64,000 nt of DNA from assembly GCF_932526225.1 (NCBI RefSeq), contig NC_064034.1:21355747-21419746 (forward strand). The letters are read 5' to 3'. The stretch is from Nematostella vectensis (Eukaryota; Cnidaria; Anthozoa; Actiniaria; Edwardsiidae). The notes beneath the pieces are model-generated. The model saw only the letters and a program-made list of their open reading frames with translations. It was not told the DNA's origin and did no database searches. Positions 1-9,330 of this stretch are shown here, in pieces. A program made the position numbers and the translations under genes. Position 1 is the first letter of the stretch. The number at the start of each line of letters is the position of its first letter.

Positions 1-294
1 ATTCAATACTTTATTAGAATGATGGACTACTTTTACAAGTTTGTATTTCAAAGAATGCTTCATATAATAAAAAAAAATACCCATATGAATGAAAGATTGG
101 GTACTATATGATTTTAAAGATTGTAAATTTCTAAAGAACATGAATTACATAGGAGGGAAATTGACAAATAGACTATTTTTCCTTTTCTTCTCAAAAAAAG
201 AAACAGACAAAATATAAATTAGATAAAACTTTGGCAACACCTGCAAATTTACAGTCAATTTATGGCGTTAGGCTTAATAAGGCTTAATACATTA
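1..294. other. AT-rich sequence, no feature seen
   Basis: AT-rich flank with no reading frame or repeat that I can support. It lies just downstream, in the minus sense, of the Myb-tail fragment. Confidence 0.4.
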
Positions 295-648
295 TTAATA
301 AACTCTTAACTCTTGAGCTACTTTCTCCTTCTTCCTTATTAAATACTCTTTCTGCAGTTGGAGAGTTTCACACTGCAGGGTAAGTAAATCATCTGCAGTG
401 TACCTTTTCTTTCTCTTGTTACTCTTAGGGACAGGGGCTTCAGCAAGGACAGCAATAGTCGACTCTTCTACAATATCATCAAATGCAATTGTGGGGAACT
501 CATCACCCACTACATCTTCTGATGTTTCCAGCAGTTCTTGGTAGATATTATTTCCTACAGTAATAAAGTAAGACATCAGAGTAGCACACACATTGAATTT
601 AGAGAGAAATGCATTTACAGCGTCACCAGAAGTTCTAAATAGATTCAA
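295..648 (-). pseudogene. C-terminal exon of a PIF/Harbinger Myb/SANT accessory protein
   Basis: A 117-codon minus frame. It has an acidic middle (SEDVVGDEFPTIAFDD), a basic patch (KSNKRKKR), and a charged helical end (LQLQKEYLIRKKEKVAQEL). This is the usual layout of the tail of the Myb/SANT-like proteins encoded beside PIF/Harbinger transposases, where the N-terminal Myb domain binds DNA and the tail is a coiled coil. The matching N-terminal Myb exon lies upstream at 3066-3453 on the same strand and ends in a splice donor, so the two are probably exons of one accessory gene. A possible acceptor (ATTTAG) precedes the codons for TSGDAVNAF near position 636. Domain assignment is by recognition; no transposase was found beside it. 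Confidence 0.55.
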
Positions 649-1097
649 TGCTAGCCAAAAAAATATGTTTTAAAATGACTTCAGATATTCTTGTTGACTG
701 TACAGTTTACGTATAATTGTCATTGTTTTTGAAGTATTTTTTAAGGCTTTTATTCATTATTTTTAAATGGAAGATGTCATCCTGTGAAGTGTCTTGTAGA
801 CTTCACTCTCTTGGAGACTTTGCTTTATATTTACACTTGCTTGTTTGATTTTTCATTGCCATGGGATCCATTCTGACTAGATCCGTCAATATTATTTTAA
901 AACTTGAAAATAGAAATCCAGATTACGATTTTCACTAGCCGAAATCAATGCACTGAATCTCTTTGAAATCCAAACATGGCCAACTTGCCCGAAATAGCTT
1001 CAAACATGATATCATTGCTCAGAGCCTATATCCCAAACCCTAAGAATACTATTCCAAAAAACTTGTAAAAAACCTAAAGAGTTAAAGGTCTTGAGAA
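649..1097. other. Spacer between the two Myb-tail copies
   Basis: AT-rich sequence with no supported gene. It separates the two directly repeated exon copies. Confidence 0.35.
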
Positions 1098-1440
1098 TTA
1101 GACATTTTCAAGACCCTTAACTCTTGAGCTACTTTCTCCTTCTTCATTATTAAATACTCTTTCTGCAGTTGGAGAGTTTCACACTGCAGGGTGAGTTAAT
1201 CATCTGCAGTGTACCTTTTCTTTGTCTTGTTACTCTTAGGGACAGGGGCTTCAGCAAGGACAGCAATAGTCGGCTCTTCTACGATATCATCAAATGCAAT
1301 TGTGGGGAACTCATCACCCACTACATCTTCTGATGTTTCCGACAGTTCTTGGTCAATATTTTCTCCTACAGTTATAAATTAAGACATCAAAGTAGCACAC
1401 ACATTGAATTTAGAGAGAAACGCATTTACAGCGTCACCAG
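1098..1440 (-). pseudogene. Second, degenerate copy of the Myb-tail exon
   Basis: About 340 bases that match 299-631 nearly base for base and in the same orientation, from the codons for GDAVNAFLS to the KEKVAQELR end. Differences include a stop in place of a codon near the N-terminal part (AATTTATAA on the minus strand) and single substitutions such as CTG to CTC. The copies are about 800 bases apart with unrelated sequence between them. This is a local duplication of the 3' exon, or two insertions of related elements. Confidence 0.6.
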
Positions 1441-1654
1441 TAAAACCGTGAACAGCAGAAATACATGGAATGTTTTTCAACAAATATTAGTATGAGTCTG
1501 TTGAATTCTCGCGTCTGATTCATCACAAGACAATAAACATTCCGCTCAGGTGTTCCAGTTACTGGTTGTGCTTTAAATCAAGTCAGACAACAACAACAAG
1601 GAAAATCATGAATACCTGTCTGCTGGTAGTTATTCGCTTTATTCATGCCCGGTG

Positions 1655-2365
1655 TGTTCAATCGATGGAACCGATAATCTACATTAATTGATTTTAGTCG
1701 ACAAAATTAACTAATTGTATCGGCAATCAATCATCAATAGCAAAAAAAATTGGGAGGTCAATTGATAATTATCGATTTTTCAATTGAGACGGTCAAGTAA
1801 TATTGATTATTTATTGATGACGTTTGACTAAACTACACATTCCATACAGACAAAATACGACACAGCGTTCTTATAAAAAGGTCTTTGTAAAAAATGTGTG
1901 TGTAAAGATGTATTTCTCTTAGGAATCACCATTGCACAGTTTCCCTCCATCAATTGTAGCTACGCGCCTGGATTGTCAAATATTTAGTGCTTCATGTTTT
2001 TGAAATTCCGAAGATCACAGGTTTTGTCAGCAAGACTATAGCTGCAAGAAGCGAAGTTAAGTGCTTCACTATGTGGTTATATAATTAGGAAACTCCTTGC
2101 AAAACGCGAGATCAGGTTGAGAAAATTTTTCATATAATACAGCAAGTGGAAGGGTTTCCCAAGCGCAGCTTTCGATTTGTGGCACAATTAGAAGTCTATC
2201 TTTTGAAAATTCCTGATGTAATCGATATATTTGACAGACTAATGAAGGGTCGTGTGAGTATCAATTATTATCGATCTTCCGATCCAGTCGATATCAATTC
2301 ATTAAGGTTATCAACCAATTTCAATTTATCGATTGGTTTTTCGATAAGATATATTTGGAAATATT
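1655..2365. repeat. Foldback-like repeat rich in ATCGAT/AATTGAT words
   Basis: The left part (about 1660-1810) and right part (about 2255-2360) are dense in short ATCGAT, AATTGAT and GTCGA words. They align roughly in inverted orientation: GATAATCTACATTAATTGAT on the left against GATAACCTTAATGAATTGAT on the reverse strand of the right. The middle has a 91-codon frame at 2146-2421 that looks like chance. The best reading is a degenerate foldback or MITE of about 0.7 kb; the boundaries are uncertain. Confidence 0.35.
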
Positions 2366-3065
2366 GCCCGAAGTTGTGGCCTTCATGTCAAAATACAAAA
2401 AGAGACTTCATAGAAGGATAGCTCAAACTACATGATTGGCATCAACTTATCTAAAGACTACAATTAACAGCAAAACACGTAGGGCAAGAGAAATGAATCT
2501 TCATTTGTTTTCGAAGGTGTGTCGTTATGTAAGGTTATCTAAGAGTAGCATGACAGTAAGTCATGCTTCGGTGTGTTGAATTATGTAATATCTATTGTTA
2601 GTAGTTGACATAAGTCAACAGTGCTCTGAAACAAACATCCAAATGTTTATCAGTTGTTGTATTTGATTATAGTTATGCTGAGAATTAAAAGGAAATAGTT
2701 TTCGTTCGGACGAACTGGTGAGGTAGAATGAAACGTTAATTTCACAGTAGAGAAAATCACTTGTTACTCTGTTTTGCAAAAAAAAGGTCCATATTTCCCT
2801 CCATAAACAGATGACTTCAATTAATGCTTTTAAGGATAATAATACGTGCTCAACTATTAACAAAGGAAATTCTTTCGGGATGTCTTACAGAGACAGGCGA
2901 TATATTAGATTTCCTTTGTGATGTTTGGATATTTTGCTTCGTTCTACCCCCTTTTGTAATGTATACAAATATGGCTGGTGTGAAATTCCGACAGGCGTTG
3001 CGCATAGAGTAACGTGACATGATCACATGACTGTATCATGAATATTATACAAAACACAAAAAATA
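2366..3065. other. No gene supported (probable intron/flank)
   Basis: AT-rich, with only short chance frames on both strands. If the Myb exons on either side belong together, this is intron. Confidence 0.35.
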
Positions 3066-3453
3066 CCTGTCTCGAACCCTCCTTCGATCGCGGAGAACCC
3101 CGGCGTGTTCTCATAAACCTCAACTATCTGCTTGCTTATACCGGAGGGCTCCTTTGGCAGCGGACCCCGCCAGTCTGCCGCTTCCCCTTCTTGGCAACAG
3201 AGCATTCTTTTTTTGCCACACTGAACAGCGCCTTCCATTTAACCCTGAACTCTTCCACAGTGCGGTAAGCCACACCCACGGCGTTTACTTTTGCGGTGAT
3301 GTCCAAACACACTTTCTTCTTCATTTGGTTTGTGAGGTTGTAAGTAAACTTAGACTGCAATATGTTCTTGTTGGCCTCAATGCTCTCGGTGATGACGTTT
3401 AACTCTCCTTGAGAAAAATTTGGCTTACGCTTGTCTGGCTTTGTATCCTCCAA
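3066..3453 (-). pseudogene. PIF/Harbinger Myb/SANT-like accessory protein, N-terminal exon
   Basis: The minus frame starts MEDTKPDKRKPNFSQGE and runs through the three-helix Myb/SANT region, including ITESIEANKNILQSKF and FRVKWKALFSVAKKE. It continues in another frame through a Gly/Pro linker (ADWRGPLPKEPSG) and a helix containing QIVEVYENTPGFSAIEGGFET, which is typical of this accessory family. The frame change falls near 3190-3215, so an indel is present. After GGFETG the minus strand reads ACAG/GTATTT, a good splice donor near 3066. In Harbinger elements this protein helps the transposase bind DNA and enter the nucleus. No transposase remains nearby. Confidence 0.6.
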
Positions 3454-4188
3454 GTGCTATTTTGTGACATTTTTAGTTGTTTTTCAAGCGTGCCTTTTGG
3501 AAATTTCCGAGGAAATCCACGTTTTTTTACACAGGTTTCCCGCCAATAAAAAGAAGAAAACGCGCGCGCTTTGCCGTATTTTCCCGCCAAAACTGGTTTT
3601 CCACTCGCTAATCTAGGGATTAAAGATTTATGCTGGGAAATAACTATTCCCGGCACCGATATTTATGGCCGGAATAGCTATGCCTAGCATAGTGGATTTA
3701 TGCCTAGAATAGCGCTTAATCCGGGCATAAGCTAATCCTCTTTTCAGGAACCGGCCCTAGGGCATTTGCGTTGGTCATCACAGGAGCATGACTTTCCATA
3801 CTAATGCATTGGAAATTAATCACCGATTATAACAATAATAATCATTGCTTTATTATTGTTATCATTTCATTATAAACGTAATCATAATTTGAGATCTATT
3901 TTGCATTTAGAATGAAAATGGCTTAAAACATGTACCCTTAAACGCAACTATTATTTTGGAACGTATCAGATAACTAAGTTTTTCAATTCCAACAATACTA
4001 TTAGGGACAGACCATTTAAAAGTGATGGGGTTGGGTCGTTTCGAACATGCACGATTTTTGGGTTAGATGGCACGAGTATGAAAGTTTCTTAAGAATTTGC
4101 CCTTCAAGATGGTTTCCTTACATGAATTATTGAACTGCTCATTGACCAACCCCATTACTGCCCTGATGAAATTATCGAAATTGAAACT
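3454..4188. other. Intergenic, with possible element end near 3765
   Basis: No gene seen. The minus strand at about 3730-3770 begins GGGCCGGTTCCTGAAAAG, which looks like the terminal repeat of a DNA transposon, and 3681-3695 (ctatgc-cta-gcatag) is a small perfect hairpin. I could not find a partner terminus, so no element is called. Confidence 0.3.
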
Positions 4189-4989
4189 TTAAACGTCTTC
4201 ACCCAGGAATTTGTTGATTACTTTCGGAAAGACAGTTACAATATGAACTTTACCACTCTTTCCAACGTGGATATTGATGTTCATTTCAAAATAACAGTTG
4301 TTTAACAACATTGCCTCGATGCAATTTAGGCACCGCACCACTCGCGCCCCAGCTGGATTAGAACTTATTTTTTTCGAGCAGTCTTTGTTGTTACATACAG
4401 GGTATGTATTGACAGCTACATTCATTATATCTGTATAGCAGATCCACTGCTGTTCAACAACTGATGGGGGAACTGATGAGAGGTCTTGCTTCTCTGCATT
4501 TGTTATCTTAGTTTGTCTGTGTTGTAGACAGACAGTTTTCATGAAAATATCTTAACTTGCAGTCTGTAAGTGTATAAAACTCATTTCCTGAATTTTGTCA
4601 ATATTAAAGCCCCAGACTGACAAGGTAATTGTTCCAGATTTGTCAGTGATCATTGCATCTCATCCTCAGATCATTGGGAATAAAGAGCTTATCTTTGATA
4701 CTTCTTTCGTTGCTGGTGAGAATTTGAAATTTAAAGTATGCAGAGGCACCTCTTGGATAGCCGTACTAGAGTTTAAAAAAATTGTGCCACTTTTTGAAAC
4801 TTGTAAATTTTTAAGAGAAATTGGTTTCCGGCTGTGCTGTGTATCGAGAACTAGCTGTCTTTGTGAGAATTCATCTGATTTCACCATTTTTCTAATCATT
4901 TTTCTTTCTTCCTTTGCCACTTCCCTTGCCAAGGTAAATATCAAAGTATTGCGATGGTGTATGATTGCTCTTCTGGATATCTGTAACAT
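4189..4989 (-). pseudogene. RPA70-like (OB fold / zinc ribbon) protein of Helitron 1
   Basis: Two minus frames (4989-4666 and 4542-4189) form one protein interrupted by frameshift. The second has VCNNKDCSKKI followed by VVRCLNCIEAM. The Cys spacing C-x4-C-x15-C-x2-C matches the zinc ribbon of the single-strand-binding DBD-C of replication protein A large subunit (C-x4-C-x13-C-x2-C in human RPA70). Helitrons of plants and some animals carry such genes, presumably to protect single-stranded intermediates. It lies 3' of the helicase on the same strand, the expected place. The first frame is basic, then beta-rich, consistent with an OB-fold remnant, but that part is inference. Confidence 0.6.
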
Positions 4990-5204
4990 GATCTACATAT
5001 CCAATCAAATCTGAAAAAAAAAGAAAAAAGGTTTGGGGTTGAGCTATGGGAATAAATGACCTAAAAAGGGAAGAAGCACCCCCCCCCCAAAAAAAAAAAT
5101 AAAAAAACTATAAAATAAAATAAACCAGCACCCCAGGAAAATGAGGTCAAAACGTCAAGATAGGGAGCCTGTGATAGTCCATTATTGAGATACCCTGTGG
5201 TAGT
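4990..5204. other. Poly-C/poly-A tract between helicase and RPA fragments
   Basis: Contains a run of C followed by A-rich sequence at about 5078-5107. No coding signal. Confidence 0.5.
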
Positions 5205-6400
5205 CTAAAATTTCAACATTTTCGATGCGAAAAATGCCTCTTTGATATTTACGATCTTGTTTGATATTTTAAACTGCCATGTGATTTCTAATATTGGTGT
5301 CCACTTTTTATCTATTTTACTGTTAAATAAATTTATGTACTCTTTACGTTGTTTTTTACCTATATGTGTATCTGAAAAAGATACCCAGATAATGCTTGGC
5401 CTCTTAGAGTGCAGGACTCTGTATTCAATATCTTCTATAATACATTCAGCTCCATTGGTCATTCCATCAGTTACATCAACGTTCACTGTTAAGTCATATT
5501 TAGCTCCAACTGTCACAGGTAGCTTTTTGAATAACCCCATGGTTTTTGAGGGATCATCTGGAATTCTTTGGTTGATTTTTTCTTTAAGCTCCTCAGATAT
5601 GTCACCAATAACAATATCTATAGCATCTATTTCAGCTTTTGCGGTTTGAGATAAATTGAAAACAGTATCATTATGTGCATTCACTTGTTTATTAGTACAA
5701 AACAAATGCGTCAGAAATGCTGGGTAGTTTTGTTCACCCGGTTTTGGGCCCACAACTCGTGACATAAGAAATTTGATATCATCTGGAGTTTGCTTTCCTT
5801 CTCTTAAACGGTTTAACAATTCTGCAAAACTTTTATCACCCTTTTGCCTCATTGTTTCTGTAAGTTCAAACAAAGAAAAGTATTTTTTCCAAATATTGGT
5901 AGCTGATGCACCATAACAATCTTTGCTACTCAAATATCCATTTGTCGAACACTGGCTGCAATTGGAAAAAAATCGCCAACAGCTATTATAATAATGCTAC
6001 CAAATGGTGTAGTAGTTCCCATAATTTGCTGAAGTCTCAGATTTTAAAAATTAAACATGCCACTACCAACCATTGAAATTTCGTCAATAAATATAACTTG
6101 TAACTTTCTAAGTTGTGCTCTGATTGTATTAAGTCTATCTTTATCAAGTGTACAGTAAGTAAACCCCCTGTTTGCTGGTATTTTAAATGCTGAGTGCAAG
6201 GTGTTTCCCATTATGTAAAATGCTACTTTTAAAACTTTTAGTTCATCTGGGTTTTCACCTGGTATACTGTTAAGGTATCTGATAAGTGCTTCATATAATG
6301 CATTATTGACAGTACTTTTACCAACTGCAGCACCCCCACTTAGAAACAACCTGAGTGGATTATCAATAGTCTAGATTGAGTGCAATACATGATAGAAAAA
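5205..6400 (-). pseudogene. PIF1-like SF1B helicase domain of Helitron 1
   Basis: The upstream frame (6349-6044) has Walker A as GGAAVGKS (usual GGAGVGKS) and Walker B as IFIDEISMV. Motif Ia (usually APTGKAA) is missing: the frame passes from LKVLK directly into VAFYIMGNTLHSAF, an in-frame loss of a few codons. The next frame (5933-5205, 242 codons) carries ETMRQKGDKSFAELLNRLR, then VTVGAKYDLTVNVDVTDGM with the NGA end of motif V, and a WTPI segment. Motif III lies in the gap between frames. The helicase unwinds DNA during rolling-circle transposition and is normally fused behind Rep. With motif Ia gone and frames broken, it cannot be active. Confidence 0.8.
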
Positions 6401-7205
6401 CTCTCTTTGCTTTATGTTTAAGGAACGTACAAGTTTCCGATAATCGCTATCATTCATTCTCTTTTCTAGCAGCTCTTCTTCATCATTTGACCTTGATAAA
6501 ACTCCAGAGTCACTAAAAATGTCAGACTCACTATACTGTTTACTATTGCCTGGGTCAAAACAGCCAAGTAGCTGACTCGCCTCGTTTTAGTAACACTGTC
6601 TTGTTCGTCAATGTGTTGGGTATTGGGAGCTACAGGTTGAGAATATTCTACATTATTTTCAACTTCGTTAGCAGCTTTATCAAGAATGTGAGGGTGATGT
6701 TCATATTTTTCCCGGTTTTTATTTACTATGGATTCTACTTGTTTATGTTTTTCTTCATATGAGTAGCAACCTTCTAATAAGTCTTTATGTTCATTTCTCC
6801 AAGGGTAATACAGCATAAGTTGCTCTCGATAATAGTTTTCGGGATCTTTGTCTCTATTAAATCTAACAGACCTGGATAATACGTGGTTTTCGCCTTCTTA
6901 CAAGCCTAAAACCACCTCCCATTTGGTATTCAATGGTTGTTAATTCAAGTGTTTCATCAAAAGTTTTAAGATCGTCATCATCATTTTCATTAAAATCAGT
7001 TTCTGGGAGGTCTTCATCAGAGTGTTTAACTTCGTTGAATAATTACAACAAGAATCTTTGTCTTTTATGCAGTTAAACAAAGCAATAACATCAGCAAGAC
7101 AAACCATAGTTAACTCCTTTGGTCTCCTTTGGTACCTTTTCAGAGCATTATCTGATTCTATATCAGTATATTTGTCAGGTAGTTCTTTTATTTTATCTTG
7201 ACCTT
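6401..7205 (-). pseudogene. Rep-helicase linker region of Helitron 1
   Basis: Minus frames 7209-6940 and 6816-6466 contain ALKRYQRRPKEL with LADVIALF, then MLYYPWRNEHKDLLEGCYSY. The same order (RYSKRSAKLENITLADW, later LLMLFTLW) occurs in Helitron 2 at 23171-22803. This is the conserved linker between Rep and helicase in Helitron proteins. It is broken by stops and frameshifts. Confidence 0.6.
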
Positions 7206-8345
7206 TCAAAAGAAATGTTCTTTCATCAGGGTTAGAAGTATTATAAACTGAAATTCTCGAGATGATCTTCTCAAAGGCATTTGCAATACTAGATACACTG
7301 CCTCTTGTGCACTTATTTCAACAGCATTCAAAAATGCATTTCCTATATGCCGCACTCTTTTAACAATATCCTTGTTGCCAGAATTTGCCTCTTTAGAGGC
7401 TCTTTCTAAAATCTTACTCATTCCTCTTTGACCTTTTGTGATGTAAGACAAGATGTAAACAGCACATGCATAGGGATCTTGTACATACTGGATATCCATG
7501 TTTGGCTTTCATGCTTTCAGTAAGTTTGTGTTGTAATTATTTACTCTTATTTCTGATGGCGGTCTTTTTAGCATCAATGTTGTTCGTTTCAATGAATACC
7601 TTATTGCTGTAATGTAATCATCTTCAGACAACTTTAATCTACCAAGAAAATGCTCAAATGATAGATCTTCATATTTCATATCATCAAGCATATCGTTCAC
7701 TTTATCATAATTTTTTTTAACGATTTCACATTCCTCTAACATAGTTTCATCCAAGGGTTGAAGAATAACAGTGTGTTTCATCGGAGGCAAAGGAAATTTA
7801 AATCGGCAAATCTTGTGGCCTTGTTTCTAACACGTTTTTGCATGTCTGTGAACTTGGAGATTTACCAAGTCTTTTGTTTCTTCTGATTGATTATTTTCAC
7901 AAGTGATATACTTATTTACAAACTGAGCAATGGCATCATCAGGGCTTTTTTCATACTGTGGTGCGTCTAACCCATACTAAAGCATGTATATGAGGTGACC
8001 CCCTTTGCTGAAATTCAACCCTGTAGAAATAATCTAATATGTCGCCAATGGGCATTGCATTGCTTTCAAGACATCTTTTATGAACAACTGAACCATATGT
8101 TCAAAATTCCTAGCACAGGTAACAGGGTCTTTTTGAATGAGATCTGATTTCTCCTGCCAAGACATATTTTGAATTTCATCATCAGTGTAATCTTTATTAT
8201 TCACAACCCTTCCTAATATTCTTAACAGGTGAGTCCACCTTGTCTCTGCTGCAGAAAATGAACAAAACCAAGTAGGGTTGCCTAGTTGACGTATCATGGC
8301 GAACAAATCCTTTTTACACTTTTCAAAATATGGTGGTGACCTGAT
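7206..8345 (-). pseudogene. Helitron Rep (HUH Y2 nuclease) region, Helitron 1
   Basis: The region starts with SPPYFEKCKKDLFAMIRQLG, the conserved Helitron-like N domain. At about 7990-8035 the minus strand reads [19 protein letters not shown], which holds the metal-binding HUH motif (HIH). Motif 3 at about 7430-7475 is AVYILSYITKGQ, giving Y-x3-Y-x2-K with both catalytic tyrosines. So the nick-and-join residues are still readable, but frames change after the HUH motif (near 7980), near 7800 and near 7500. Rep nicks the element end and the target. It lies directly behind the OTU fragment because of the internal deletion. Confidence 0.8.
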
Positions 8346-8666
8346 ATGTTCAGCCCATGTACCTTGCGTAGACATGTTACTGAGATACAAGGCCCATGAA
8401 ATTTCTTCATTACTCTCAATAAACCTCTCTGGGTTATTCATCAAATAGTTGACACCAATAAGTCGGACATTCATGTGATTGTCTGCTGAACCAAACATGT
8501 TATATGAAATCACCCTAAAAAAGTAATCCCCTTGCCCACCACAATCAAATGGTCTCAATCCATATTAACTTAACCTAATTTGCAGTATATCTGATGATGA
8601 TTGTGTCAGTCCAGGATTTAACTCTACACCCCCAGAGATAATTATGGTTTCCCTTGAATGACGGTA
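8346..8666 (-). pseudogene. OTU-domain fragment with 2A-like leader, Helitron 1
   Basis: Reading on minus: the 2A-like motif SGGVELNPGL (8607-8636), then a spacer, then LRPFDCGGQGDYFF with following helix YNMFGSADNHM. The end (ALYLSNMSTQGTWAEH) lies just before the Rep region. This is the N-terminal half of an OTU-type cysteine protease fold (usual core GDGxCFF). The catalytic Cys position is Tyr (TAC). The C-terminal half with the His motif is missing: GTWAEH runs straight into RSPPYFEK of Rep, so an internal deletion has fused them in frame. A stop (TAA) lies 5 codons before the GDYFF core region's LRPFD. Confidence 0.7.
8607..8636 (-). other. 2A-like (ribosome-skipping) motif remnant, Helitron 1
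   Basis: Minus codons TCT GGG GGT GTA GAG TTA AAT CCT GGA CTG give SGGVELNPGL. The 2A consensus is D-[VI]-E-x-N-P-G-P, so here D has become G and the last P has become L. It is in frame with an uninterrupted upstream stretch of about 50 codons. The equivalent site in Helitron 2 keeps NPGP. Confidence 0.6.
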
Positions 8667-9330
8667 TTTCTGTAAAAATTTGGCATCCCTCACATTACAT
8701 TGTTTAAGGTGTGATAGATGATTAACATGAAACACAAATAAAGCTTTCTTGTGCTTGGAAGTTCTTGTTCTAACAACGTAACCAAAACATGGTTACACAT
8801 ATGCATCTTTATAAAGCTTCTTGTTTTTAGAAGTGGGCGGAGCTTTTGTTTTGTAACAAAATGATGTCCGTGTATCATGACTATTAGACTTGGAATCCCT
8901 AGATTTGAATTTTAGTTTGTTACACCAGTAACTAAACTGCTTTTTCTTTTTCCTATTTGATACCCAGTGGTGGATTCTAGAAGATTTGGGAAACTCTGCA
9001 GCAATGTGTTTGCGAACTATTTTCCTTGTCTTTCTGGCTTTATTTAACAACCGACAAATTATTTTTACTGGCAATCTGCTTGGCGCATGGGTCCACCAAA
9101 AACATTTTCTTTGATAGCATCCTTTCTCTTTGCTCATAACAAACATATCGAGATCTACATTCTTCTGAAAACTTACATGGGTACAACCCCTCAAAAGCAT
9201 ACCCATCGATTTCAATTTCCCACTGCTGTACGCAATGCAATGCTTCATAAATCTTGTACAAGAAACAAAAGTGCAGTGAATATCGAAACACAGGCAAAAA
9301 TGCTGCATCTTATTACAACCCAATAAAATG
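8667..9330 (-). pseudogene. N-terminal region of Helitron 1 (unassigned)
   Basis: Overlapping minus frames 9323-8793, 9297-9040 and 8878-8690 carry fragments of a basic, Cys-containing protein, for example CKFSEECRSRYVCYEQRER and RKIVRKHIAAEFPKS. A readable stretch ending in the 2A-like motif runs from about 8780. I do not recognise a domain. By position it corresponds to the N-terminal frame of Helitron 2 (26163-27263), which also ends at a 2A-like motif, although the two show little sequence likeness by eye. Confidence 0.45.

Larger units (their letters stand above)
4170..9330 (-). mobile_element. Helitron 1, decayed autonomous rolling-circle transposon
   Basis: Minus-strand order: N-terminal region (9.3-8.8 kb), 2A-like motif, OTU fragment, Helitron-like N/Rep region with HUH and two-Tyr motifs (8.35-7.2 kb), linker, PIF1-type helicase (6.4-5.2 kb), RPA70-like zinc domain (4.99-4.19 kb). 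This is the coding order of animal Helitrons, with an RPA-like module at the 3' end. Many stops and frameshifts show it is dead. The OTU C-terminal half and the following domain have been deleted, while Helitron 2 still has them. I could not place the 5' TC end or the CTRR end with its hairpin, so the limits are coding limits. Confidence 0.8.

Noticed and set aside
2146-2421. 91-codon plus frame
   Set aside because: Lies in an ATCGAT-rich foldback repeat; no domain, no splice context.
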